Positions 45,997 to 58,900 of a DNA stretch of 64,000 nucleotides are shown piece by piece (position 1 is the stretch's first letter; every line of letters begins with the position of its first letter). The notes under the pieces are model-generated. The model worked only from the letters and a program-made list of their open reading frames with translations, was not told the origin of the DNA and did no database searches. Both the position numbers and the translations under genes were made by a program. The stretch comes from Owenia fusiformis (taxonomy: Eukaryota; Annelida; Polychaeta; Sabellida; Oweniidae), in contig CAIIXF020000006.1 in NCBI GenBank assembly GCA_903813345.2, forward strand, positions 40,372,848-40,436,847, in the 5' to 3' direction.

Positions 45997-46823
45997 CCAA
46001 GGGAAATGCAGGCTAGTATTAGCTCAATTTAGAAAGTTGACTTTCCAGATTGAGCTTAATACTAAGTGGGGGAGTTGCCCCATTATTGGTTCGATTTCCA
46101 TTGGTCCAAATCCCAATCATCTAAATCCTGTTCAACCAAATCCCGTTTGTCTGAATCCTATTTGTCCGAAGGCCAATTGTTCGAAACCTAATTGTCCAAA
46201 TCCCATTGGTCATAATCTGGACAAGTAATGTAATTGTAATATATCAATATAAAGGTGCAAGAAATATGTGAATGTGGAATGATCATTGAATAAAATCGAC
46301 AACACGTTTAGTCATGTTTATTGGAAATATTACGTTTGTACACATATTCTTTGCTGTCAAGTCAACCGAAGGATTCTTTGAATGAAATGCCCATTGAAGC
46401 AAAAATGTTAGACAAAACCCACCATTTTGAATACTACGGAGATGCTTTTCGATATCTCGATAAAAGCCCGGGGATAAAAAGTTGTAATTCATTTTAATGT
46501 TTCTCACCACAATTGCTGTTATTCACAGTTACAGTTTCAAACTTTTTGTGAACTGTGTTTTGCACTCAGATTCTGCCATTGGTGCAGCTGTAACAAATGG
46601 CAGGTGGTGACATTTCGCATGTTAATGCATTGTTGTGTTTTCCGTAACATTACATGGCACCGCAGTGCACATAGGAACATTTAACATGCTTCTTGATATT
46701 AAATGCAAGCTGTGAGAAGATATTTGTTACAATTAAGTGCTGAAAAAACACTTCTTTATACTTTCAGAGCAACAATATCTTAAAGAAAGAATAAAGACAT
46801 CATTTATAATTTCATAAATCACC
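45997..46823 (+). promoter_or_regulatory. SYCP3 upstream region with possible 5'UTR acceptor
   Basis: From 46510 on it is shared with 1207-1449. Both copies have a T-rich tract ending in CTTTCAG about 56 bases before ATG (46766-46767 here; 1398-1399 in the duplicate), so a non-coding first exon may be spliced to the coding exon. Bases 46090-46205 hold five to six copies of a short AATCCCATTGGTC-like degenerate repeat. No TATA box was assigned. Confidence 0.4.
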
Positions 46824-46956
46824 ATGCCACGAGTGCCCCAACCAAAGAGGACAGCAGCTCATCAGAAACTAGCTGAAGAGAATGAGAAGTCAGGGCCTTC
46901 AGTATATGACATGGAGGATGAACCCTTGATAACCTCCCCAGTCTCACCAAGCAGAA
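46824..46956 (+). CDS. SYCP3: SYCP3 exon 1
   Basis: Codons 1-44 plus one base, from ATGCCACGAGTGCCC; the context CACC before ATG is good. The donor is GTTAGT, weaker than the GTAAGT of the duplicate at 1580. Confidence 0.9.
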
Positions 46957-49900
46957 GTTAGTGCATAACAAATAAGAAATATTAACACCTCCAATTCCAA
47001 ACAAAAGTGGCTGGTCCAAGATTGCATTCAAATAAGACATATTAACACCTGCAATACCAAACAAAAATGGCTGGTCCAAGATTGCATTCAAATAAGACAT
47101 ATTAACACCTGCAATTCCAAACAAAAGTGGCTGGTCCAAGATTGCATTCAAATAAGACATTAACACCTGCAATTCCAAACAATGGCTGGTCCAAGATTGC
47201 ATTCAAAGAAGACATATTAACACCTGCAATTCTAAACAATGGCTGGTCCAAGATTGCATTCAAATATGACATATTAACACCTGCAATTCCAAACAAAAGT
47301 GGCTGGTCCAAGATTGCATTTAAATAAGACATATTAACACCTGCAATTCCAAATAATAGTGGCTGGTCCAAGATTGCATTCAAATTAGACATGTTTTACT
47401 GTGTTATGAAATCTAGCCAATATTGTTTTCAATTTCAAGTTTTTTTGTTAAGGATTACCTAATAGTGTGTTTTTTTAATTTTTTCAAGGCAACGAGACAC
47501 CAATCATTCCAAAGAATAAGAAAAGAGTATATGGACAGGATGAGGAAGGGAAACAGGATTTTGGGTAGTTATCCTCTCTTATCAATAGTTACATTATTTT
47601 TACAGTATCTTAGGGCTGGGATAGTTCATCAATTTTAATATAGATTTTTGATTCGATTTGAATATGGTAGCATAGCATATGACAAGTATTTTAATAATTA
47701 ATGTTGTTAACATTGCCTCTGTTCTTTTTTATCTCTCTTTTGTAATGAAAAAATCAAAAATTATTTTGCAAATTATTTAGAATCCCATCTGTCAGCAGTT
47801 TTTTCTAAGCCCAAGTCCCCTTGTGACCTCGAACTGGGAAGTATAGGGACCCAAGAGGGCCAACATTGATGGTATGCATTATGCATCTCTTCAAATTAAA
47901 GATTATTATTCTATTTTCAGCTCTGAAGTTCAAGATCTTCTTAAATGTTTTGGAGGTAAAAATCTGAATTTATACTATATTTTTATCTCTTGCTTTAGCC
48001 ATGTTACTTATATAGAACAAATGTTTGTGGAGTCCAAAGTTATATTTAGTTTTTTAGAAACGTTGTTGTAATTGGCATATAAACTAGGGGTCAGATGGTT
48101 GACTGAAACTGTGGAGGTCATGGCCATTGTTCCAGAATAAAATTTGAAATAAAGATTTTGACTGCGCTGTAATTTTAGGTTACTTGATTTTGAAGTAAAT
48201 ATCTTTGATATGTAAACATCAACAAATTTTATTCTTCAGCGGACATAAGCAAGACTGTAATGGCAAAGCGCAAAAGACTTGAGACATTTACAAATGCTTC
48301 ACTGAAGGCAAGCAATAAGAAAGTGGATGAAATATGGAAAGAGCAGCATACAGAGAGGTACATGAAAAAGGAGGCAAAATGGTCATTTCTGTAAGGTTTT
48401 ATGCTACTGACCAACATTCACTTATTAGGTAGCATGTCACATGTGTATCTTGCACATGTGACTTAATTAAGTTAAGGTTTACCTCTGTCCAATTTATCTT
48501 CTGTCCACGTCAATCAGTGAAATACTAAAAATATATTACTAATAGAAACTAATTATGTCAACATATATACTGGTTACGAAACATTTGGTCTGATGGTTAC
48601 AAAACAAATCCTTTGACAGTTACAAAATAAAGACTTTATTGGCAGTTACAAAACAAAACCTTTGATAGTTACCAAACATTTAGCTATTGATGGTTACAAA
48701 ACAAAACCTTAACTCTAAGATGACATCATGGTTCAGATTGCACAGAAAATATAATGCAATTGAAGTAGCAAAAGGAAAGAAGTTAAAGGGTCCATGTGAG
48801 GTATTGCAAGCAATTTTATACTGTCATATCTTTCACTTGCAATACTGCACATAGCCCTTTTAGAAAAAAGTCAGAAAGTGAGATAATTATATTTCACTGA
48901 GATGACAAGATGATTTTTAGACTTATAATTACACATGTGGCAAAAACACAAGAATAAAGTGTCAATATTTACCAATTTTATACAAGATTTAATTCATTTT
49001 GAAACCCGATAAGTGGTATAATTCAAAGTACGAGGGTTGTCCCAGAAGTAATGCACTATATGCTCTAACTTTATCAATAATTGATCTTTTTCCATGAAAT
49101 TTTCAGTAAATGTTCCTTAGAGACATTTTGATTGCTCTAAAAATTTTCATGTTGACTGATAAAACTATATTGATGTTATAATAAAATCAAGTTGGTGAGT
49201 TTGGGTAGGGCGGGGCAGGTTATACAATCACGTCAAAAGGAATAAAAAATTGATAATATGAAATAATTAATCAACAAATACCATTTTGTGTAGCTATAAG
49301 AGGTATGCTCAAAAATACATTTTAAGATACTAAATTACTATGAGCACATCCTAGAATTAATGGATGTATATTGCACAGTGCCACATTTCACATTTTCTTA
49401 AAATATTGCCCTTTGCATGTTATGTACTTTTGATGCCTGTCAGGTCAAACATTCTTGGCAATTTCTTCCACTGTGACTTGTGGAGTTTTTGCCTCCCATG
49501 TTTGGAGTTGTCATCCAGGGTCAAATCGTCTCTTTTAAATCTCTTCTGCCACCCCATAATTGTAGTTCTATCTGGTATATACTCCTTATATACTTTCTTC
49601 ATGGTAGCATTGTTTTGCGTGGCTGTGAGTCCAAGTGAAGTATGAAATTAGGCCACCAAACGCAAGGCCTTCTGTTATCAGGTGAGAATTGCAGCCATTT
49701 TTGCAATTTCTTGACTGTGACTGTATTTGAATTCTTGATTATTGAAATGTGGTATTATGACATCACAGTGCTAAATGTCATTATTTGTACTTGGTTAACA
49801 TCATGCTGAATAAATTTAACAATTTCGCAAACATTTTGACCATTTAAAGGAAAGAAATATTAATAAAATAACACTTTGGAACTTTTCATAATTAGAAAAA

Positions 49901-52900
49901 TTGGTACCTGCCCCGCCCACCCCTACCCCCATGTTGTTATAGCAACCATATTAAGACTTGATATTAATGCTTGATGCTGAAACTTCAGGATATAATAGAT
50001 AAAACTTCAACTGTTATATACACAAAATTTCAGCTGAATTGAAGAATATTAAAGAAAGTTAGAGTATATAGTGCATTACTTCTGGGACAACCCTCGTATT
50101 ACAGCATTTACTGAACAATTCTCTAATCTGAACACCCCTCAATGTGAATGGTTTTCTTCAGTCTAATTTCCATAATCGCCATTGACTTTTGTGTTAATCC
50201 CCCTTTAAATTTGAACACCTATCAATTTGAACAGTTTTGGCTGGTTCCAGATGTTCAGACCAGACTCAGTTTTATACAAGTCTTTCCTTTTCAGGAATAA
50301 GTTGAACAATGAGTAAAGATCCCATTCAGAATTCGGATCAGACAGGTTTTTCTGTATAATTTTACGTTTTGCAGGAATAAGTTGAACGATGAGTACAAAC
50401 GCCAGTTGAGCTCTGTGTTGGCCCAGTGGGATTCAGACCTGGATAAATCAAAGGAACAAGAAGAGAAATTACAGGTGAAATAAATAGATTCATCATTATT
50501 ATCTTAAGTAGAATCTAGCTCCTTTAGAAGACGTTTATTAGTCTATGACATTGGAAATCATTATCCTTTTACTTGCAATTGATTGATATTTAATTACTTA
50601 AAGATTGAAGTGTAATTAGAAAAGTAATATTTAGTTTTTGTTTTAGTGGCATTGATCTTCATTCATCAATAAAAAATCTCATGAGACCAGTTAATTGCAG
50701 AATCATTCGTATTTGCAAATATTGATTACTGTAAAACGGGTAATTTTAGCGATTTTTCAATTTTAGGGGGTTTTAGCGCGGGAAATTTTAGCGAAATGAA
50801 GATTAATCTTTAAAAAATCAAATAAGCGAGATGCATTAGAAATTTTATCATTTATGGCAGAAGAATGAATAACGGACATGACAGATCAAAATGTAAGACT
50901 TCTAACGCACATGGTATTGGTCCAAACTACTGTAATCTCATCTGACTAATCACAAAATCACGGTAGCATTAAAATCGTTGATATTTCGGTCCAAGCACTG
51001 AATGAAAAGCTCCTTAAATACTAGTATTCATGTAGTTTCCCGGGAATTTGCAAATTTTAGCGCCCGGTTTATTTTAGCGAATTGAATTTTTAGCGAAAAT
51101 ATAGCTATCGCTAACAATCGCTAACAATTACTCCTCGCTAACAATACCCGTTTTACAGTAAATGGGTTTTACAGAAATTTCAAGTGTGCACAATTTGGTC
51201 TCCTATCAAGGTCAATGTTAATACTTCACTCCTGATTTTATGATAATGACATACTTATGGAAAATTGTAAAAATAAAAATGATAATTCTCCACTTAAAAT
51301 ATAGTCAGTAACTCTCTATTATACATTATTTAATGAATATTTGATATCATTTATTTAATAAAGGTCATCATTAATGCTTTTTATGATCATGACCTACTTC
51401 TTTTGAAATGGTGTGTCAATAAAGATGGCAGATTTTCAAGTGAAAGTAGTCAAATAAAGTCAGTAGTCCTTTTAAAACCAAATCAATTATATCACAGATT
51501 GTTTTCGTATGGCTTCATAAATATGATTTAACTCGGCACTGTTTTATTTCCATGAAACCAGGTCCAAGCTTAAATCTTAATTATAACAAAAACAGTGATT
51601 TCATTTGCACTTTATTTTAAACTGTTGTTATGGTGACATCATCAGTGATTAAATACAATTCCCGAGTCTGACATTACAAGGATATCATACATTTAGTAAA
51701 CATTCAGTATTTGATAGCACAGTGACAGCTAAATATTATTTACTGAGAAAAAAATAGTTAAAAAATATCCGGGAAAAGAATATTTTGTTTGTTAACGTAT
51801 AACAAAATATGATGAATTGATGTTAATTTAACTTCCCTGCGCCTGATATCTCAATCAGCAAATTCTGTTATGCCACCACCAAAAAATGATGACATATTTT
51901 TGTTCTCAGTTTTTTGTGACGATGGTTGGTGAAGTTCAAATTTAACTTTAGATACGAGAGTTGACCTTCGATGACCTTCTGAAGGTAAAAAAAGTCAGAA
52001 AGGTATCTTTCAACTTGGTTCAAATTGATCAATTTTTTTCAAAATCATCTACAAGTTCTCAGAAATACAAATCTGACTGATTTAAGATTTGACCTTCTCA
52101 AGGTAAAAAAGATCAAAAGGGTATTTTTCAACTTGCTTCAAATTAATTTTTTTTTTTTTTAAATCATCTTCAAGTTCTCAGAAGTTCAAATTCAACTTTA
52201 AATTTGAGATTTGATCTTCATTGACCTTCTATAGGTAAAAAAAATGTCAAAAAGGTATTTTCAACTTGGTTTAAATTGACCAATGTACTCAAAATCATTT
52301 ACAAGTTCTCAGAAGTTCATCTGACTAAAATTGAACTCAATATTGTGAGCAACTAGGTGTTGACATTTTGTCATGTTAATGCCTTGTTCTATTACTATTG
52401 CAATTGCATCCTTGGTATAGTTTATTATATATTCATGAAATTAACAATATGAATTATGAAGGTTTAACCAGCTAATCAACGGATCTACCTAATTGCTAGC
52501 AATGTAATTAGTGAAAAAGTGCCCATAGTTTAATTCCACCTTGTAAGTAGACAATCGTTATGTAATATGAAATCTGTCTGCGGAAATGAAAAGACTGTGA
52601 GGAGTTAGTTATTATTAATTAAACCAGCTATTATGTAGCATAGGAATGTCAATGTCCATCAGTGGTTCACCAGCATGAATGCTTTCTTAGTATAGTCTAG
52701 TAGCCAAGCATGGGGCTTTTAAACCCATGGTCTTTTGCAAATATTTTTTGTGCACTCATGCACTGTTCTATAACAACTCAGCATGATGTGATAAAATTTA
52801 TTTTCCTCACAAGAGTTATTTAGTAGTGTACAATGTGATGCTTTTAATGGGAATATGCTCTCGAGGGAACTTGTCTGTCTCCAACCCTTACTAGTTGTAG

Positions 52901-55900
52901 TTGAGGCTCGGTCAAAGTGGTTACAAAGTGATTATAAGTCTGTTAAAATATATAATGTAATTTGCTGAATGAAGTAGGCAATTTATCAAAGTAGGACATC
53001 AGTAATAGAGCCAGTCAGCCATATTATAAATCTAGCATCCACTTATCAATGATGATACAATCAAACCATGCATGCTACATTAAAACTAAACTGTGATCTT
53101 CCCAGCATCTTCTTTCATGATGTAGTGCCCGCTTCAACTGAAAACTCCATGTTTGTGCCACACATAGACAGTCTGCTTTTTTATGGATGATGTTTGGCAG
53201 TCACTCTGTAACAAATGGCAGGTGGTGATATTTTGCATGTTAATGCCAATTAAATCATTAAGAAGTTAGCTATTTCTGTCCCATGATGAACGCAGCCAAG
53301 GTAATAATGCTCAAATGAAAATTAATTCAGGCTATTAACTATGTTTGCAGAATCTGTTTCGTCAACAACAGAAGATGTTCCAACAAGCCAGAGTTGTACA
53401 AAACCAACGTTTGAAGACGATCCGGCAGCTACATGAACAATATATGAAGGTGAGATACCACTGGGGGATCCAGAAGCTAACAAGGAGGGGGGGGGCAAAT
53501 TCGGAGTCAGAAGGAAAAGATTTTGGGCCCCTAAAACCAAACCAAATTTTGAAAATTGAAGGCCTATTTTTCGATAATTAAGCCTAAAAAGCCAAATTAT
53601 GTCCAAAAAGTACTGCTAAAATATTATCAGGGGAAAACAATGTCTTCAATTGGAGGGGCTCTGTTTGGGATTTCTTTAAACACTGTCCACATCTTCTAGT
53701 TTGATTCTTGTAAGATCCTTGCTAAAAATATTTGTTTTATTATCATTTATATTATAGTAAAAATATGCTCTTACTCCATTTTGATGTTACAAAAAGACGG
53801 TATTGGCAAGAAAAAATGAAGAAAAGATTTTTGACTTCTGATATATTGTTAATGCGCATTTATTAGAATGGTCTGAAGGATGTATTTTCAATTTTCTAAA
53901 TGCCCCAGGCGCTAATTACACAGAATACTGTCTGTGGTTTAAAACAAAACAGAGATGATTTTCTTGATATATAACAGAGATTATGGGTCACCTTGACAAC
54001 ATCATTACTTTAGTCCCAATTATCCTCTCTCTTAAATTGCTAATATCCAAAGTGCTTGTAATGTCTACTGAAGGTCAAGAAATCCACAGAAAAAAACCAC
54101 CAGAAGTTTTAAAACAACATTCCATGAAAATGTCTATTTTGGGATAAAGGGAAGTGTCCATGTCCATGCTAATATCAAAAGTGCTTGTAATGTCTACTGT
54201 AGGTCAAGAAATCCACAGAAAAGAACCACCAGAAGTTTTAAAACAACATTCCATGAAAATATCCATTTTGGGATAAAGGGAAGTGTCCATGTCCATGCTA
54301 ATATCCAAAGTGCTTGTAATGTTTACTGAAGGTCAAGAAATCCACAGAATAAAGAACCACCAGAAGTTTTAAAACAACATTCCATGAAAATGTCCATTTT
54401 GGGATAAAGGGAAGTGTCCATGTCCATGCTAATATCCAAAGTGCTTGTAATGTTTACTGAAGGTCAAGAAATCCACAGAATAAAGAACCACCAGAAGTTT
54501 TAAAACAACATTCCATGAAAATGTCCATTTTGGGATAAAGGGAAGTGTCCATGTCCATGCTAATATCCAAAGTGCTTGTAATGTTTACTGAAGGTCAAGA
54601 AATCCACAGAATAAAGAACCACCAGAAGTTTTAAAACAACATTCCATGAAAATGTCCATTTTGGGATAAAGGGAAGTGTCCATGCTAATATCCAAAGTGC
54701 TTGTAATGTCTACTGAAGGTCAAGAAAGCAACAGAATAAAGAACCACCAGAAGTTTCAAAACAACATTCCATGAAAATGTCCATTTTGGGATAAAGGGAA
54801 GTGTCCATGTGCCAATAACTTTTTTCAACAAGTTTCAGCTCTTTCAGAAAATCTCTCGTATTTTTTAAGTCACAGTTAATGTATAATAGTAACAACGTAT
54901 AAAATGCTTCATAAAACTCTCAAGGTCTTAGTTTTAATAATAAGATTCTTATACATTCGAAAATGTTCATAACATAGATTTGCATTTGCAAACACTCATG
55001 TTAATGTTCCAATTAAAATTGTGTTCAAGGCTTAAACCTGAAATCTATATAATTTTTATTGTTATTCAACTGGCGATGGACTTTGAAGAACTTGATAGGT
55101 ATGTGCCAATGAACTGTACCAAGTTTCACAAAGATTGGTTTAGTAGTATTGAAATGGCAACATCTTTGACATTATTTCTGGATCATTCTGTATTTGTTTA
55201 TACTTGGTCATTCTTCCATATTACTTGAACTTTATGAAGTGCTTATATTAGAGAGTGAGCACTAATTACAGAGAATACGAGAGTTGATTAAGCCTTACTG
55301 GTAAATGTCTCCAGATTATATACAGGGTTCTCAATAAAGGTGCCACTGTAATTTTCTTGACTAAAACCCATCACAAGATAACTAGATTGAGGAGTCTTAT
55401 AGATCTGTTTCATTGGTTTGTGTTTTACCCTTTCCTCTTTAAAAAGTGTGCGCTCATTAGAGAGAATACGGTAAATTCATGAAAACTAAAATGTCTTTTC
55501 TTGTGCAGATAAATACATTTTGTTCTTTTATTAAACATATTGTAGATGGCAAATGGTTTTATTATCAAACTCTTAAAGGTTAGTTGAAAGTTGAATTCAA
55601 TGTGTCTCATTTGTAATCCTCCATGACAATTCAAATGGTTTCACTTTCAAAATGCCTCTATAGTTTTCAACTGTCCCATATGTGGCATCTTAAAAGCTCA
55701 CCTCATTTCAAAAATGGTGGCCATTTTATTAGCCAAAAATGGGGCTTTCGGCATTTTTATTGTGTGATCTCCATACCCTTGGAACTCTTATTTTAATAAT
55801 TTTTTCAAGTCTTATGTGTGTCATGTATTACTCTAAACATTATAGTCACATGGTACTGGAGTGTGATGGAGATGAAACACGTAGATATACTGGATAAAAT

Positions 55901-58900
55901 AATCAAAATTATCTTGTATAAATCAACTTAATTGTGGCACTTTCATTGGCTCTAATCATCATACTTAATACAAATGTCTTCTAGGTGGATAATAATAGGT
56001 ATTTAATATAGCATAAAATATCTTATCTGTCTGCAAGTAGGGGCAATAGATACAGAGAAATTATAAGACATGGTGTCAAATTTTCAGCAGTGGAGAAAGA
56101 CTGAAGTTGATTTTGTGGAATACTGCAAGATAATCTTACGAACTGTGGGTGTAAACCACAAATTGGCTTTGTTTTCCACAACTTTTCATAGTTCCACAGT
56201 CACACAATCCCTAATTGTCTATGAAGTTCATAAGATTATACTGTACTTCTACTTAACTTGCCGGCCATTTTAATTAAGGGGATCCGCCAAATTGTCCAAC
56301 TCCGCCAAATTAAGTAGCCGCCAAATGCTCAAAACGGCAAATCCGGCAAAATAAGTTGTGCCAGATTAAGTTGAAGTACAGTTTATAAAATGAGAGATGT
56401 ACTTTCATACTTGCATCATACAAACTACAAAAACATAAAATTGAATGTTTTCTTTCATTCATCTGAGAAAAGAATACATTGTATTAACGAATTGATAATT
56501 GAAAGTACCATCGAACAAACACTTGCTAGCAGGATATAACCTGCAATAAAATTGCAATCAATATAAAGAATCACCCTGAAGTAGTTCTTAATTTATAGAC
56601 TGAATAGCAGCTTCTATTTCCACTGAAATATTTAAAGCTTTTTGTCAAGGTGCACTTTGAGGAAGAAGGGCAGACTAGACTAAGCTTCAATGTGATTTGA
56701 ATGACACAAAATCATGCATCATTGCCATGGCAGGCACTAAGTTATTCACCCAGCGTTAGAAGTGAAGCTCTCTGTCAGTCAGCCAGTCAGTCTGTCTGTC
56801 TGTGTCATTTGCAAATAATCAATACAGTACCAGTGAACCTTTTCTTTCAGTTGGTAAAACAATTTGACTTGCAATGCTGTCTTTTAAAATGGTCACCACT
56901 TCAAATGACCTCTAAAATTTTGATCTGTGTTAATTTTGAGATCCTCTGAGTTCTTTTGTGATATTCAAAATCTGCCCATGAACATATTGGTGGCTATTTG
57001 TTATCTTCAATGACAATTTAAATGGTTTAACAGATGGTTCCACATGCTTTTCAGGGTGTGGATGAACTGGGCAAATGCCACGACAACCAACACTCCAATG
57101 TACAACAAGAGCTTAAGAAAGAAATGGCACTACTTCAGAAGAAAATTCTCATGGATACGGTAAGTCGATCTTATTTCATGTTGTGAGTCATAGTGTAATT
57201 ATGTCATCACCAAAAAGTGGTGACATATCAGTGCGCGAAATAGACGTCCGACATCGGCCATTGGCCTGACAAAATTATAGATGGCTTGTTTTGATAAAAA
57301 CACCCAGACATTTTGGCCTGCCAGACATTTGTGGCATTCGTTAGATTGCCCATGAATAGAACCCACATTTCAGTCCGGAAATCCTCCGAATTCCCCGCGA
57401 TTTCGGCTTATTCCATGACTTTTGTTGAAGATTTAAAAAAATTTCAAATATTTTTGTTTTCATACTGAAGCCCAAGATATAACGTGACTTTTGATTGGCT
57501 GTTGTTGTTTGTTGAAATTACGGTGATTTTGATTGGCTATGGATGACTCATTTCTTCATCGTCGTTCGCAAATCGAGTGCATTATCAGTATGCCGGATGT
57601 AGAAAAGAAATTGAAAAATCGAGCCGGCATCTAAGTCCAAAAAGTCGGCAGTTTGGAAGTATTTTGGGACTCCGATATCACAAGGTAAACGAATTGGTGA
57701 TAGTTCACCATGCAGACTATGTGAAATGCCGATCACATTCACGGCAGATGCTTTATATTCGATTTTAATCGACGTATTTCTGAATATGATTTTGAAAAGT
57801 GAAACTGAAAGTGAAACTGTCATCATCAGACATTGTATCATTTTTAATGTTCTGTCCCGTCCTGTCTCGAAAGTATCGTGTCCCGAGACCATTTGTACCG
57901 TTCCGTACCGTAACGAAATTTATTTGGACCGTGACACCTCTAATATATACCTCGAATTTTAGTCTGTTAGTGGAGTCTGTGTACATAGTATGTGTTTTTG
58001 AATACCTTGAAGCTTCTGAGAGCAATTCTAAACCGACCAAAATCAGTACAATTTAGTTTGATCAATATGTACATGTTCCTCATGTTTTTGTAAGGTGAAT
58101 CTAGGGGGGAATCAACACACCCAGGCTGTTGGTTAAGTCATCAAGTAGTGAATGATACATGACATGCAATGGAATTAGTTTTACTTTGTTAATATTGTAC
58201 TAAACTAAATCTCATTTTAGAGTGGTTGTGGAGAAATATGGAAAATGAAATTTTTGGCCAGAGAAGTAAGAAATAGGCTGCAAAAAATTGGCCTGAGAAA
58301 AAATGATATGGCTGGTTAAAATCTGGCTGGCCTGCCAAAATGTCTAGGTTAAAAAAATCCTTATTTCACGCACTGCATATTGTTATGGTCTCCGTTTTTT
58401 GTGAAGGCGGTTGGTGGTTGGCGTCTGTAACAAATTCTTAACTTGCAATAACTTAACAAATACTGTTTACACTGACTTCACCTTTTCAAGGTCAAAAAAA
58501 GGTTTACGATTGGCGGGTGGCGTTTTTAACAAATTCTTACAACTTCCAATAACATGACAAATACTGTTTCGACTGACTACATTTTTTTTAAAAATCATCT
58601 ATAAGTTTTCAGAAGTTCAAAGCTGATTTAAGATTTGACCTTCAATGAGCTTTAGAAGGTCAAAAAGGTCTTTTTTCAACTTGCTTCAAATTGATAAAAA
58701 AAAAATTCAAAATCATCTATGAGTTGACCTTCAATGACCTTCTCAAGTTAAAAAGGTCAAAAAGTTCTACAGATTAAAAAAGGTCAAAATGGTCTTTTTT
58801 CAACTTGCTTCAAATTAATTAAATTCTTTCTTCAAAATCATATACGAGTTCTTAGAAGTTCAAATCTGACTATAGATTTGAGATTTGACCTTCCCAAGGT

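Noticed and set aside
46819-47392. Minus-strand repeat proteins opposite SYCP3 exon 1 and intron 1
   Set aside because: Translations of the intron 1 minisatellite and antisense of exon 1.
57548-58056. Overlapping frames on both strands inside the CAGTGCG element
   Set aside because: No domain recognised, several mutually overlapping frames, and a non-coding element context.
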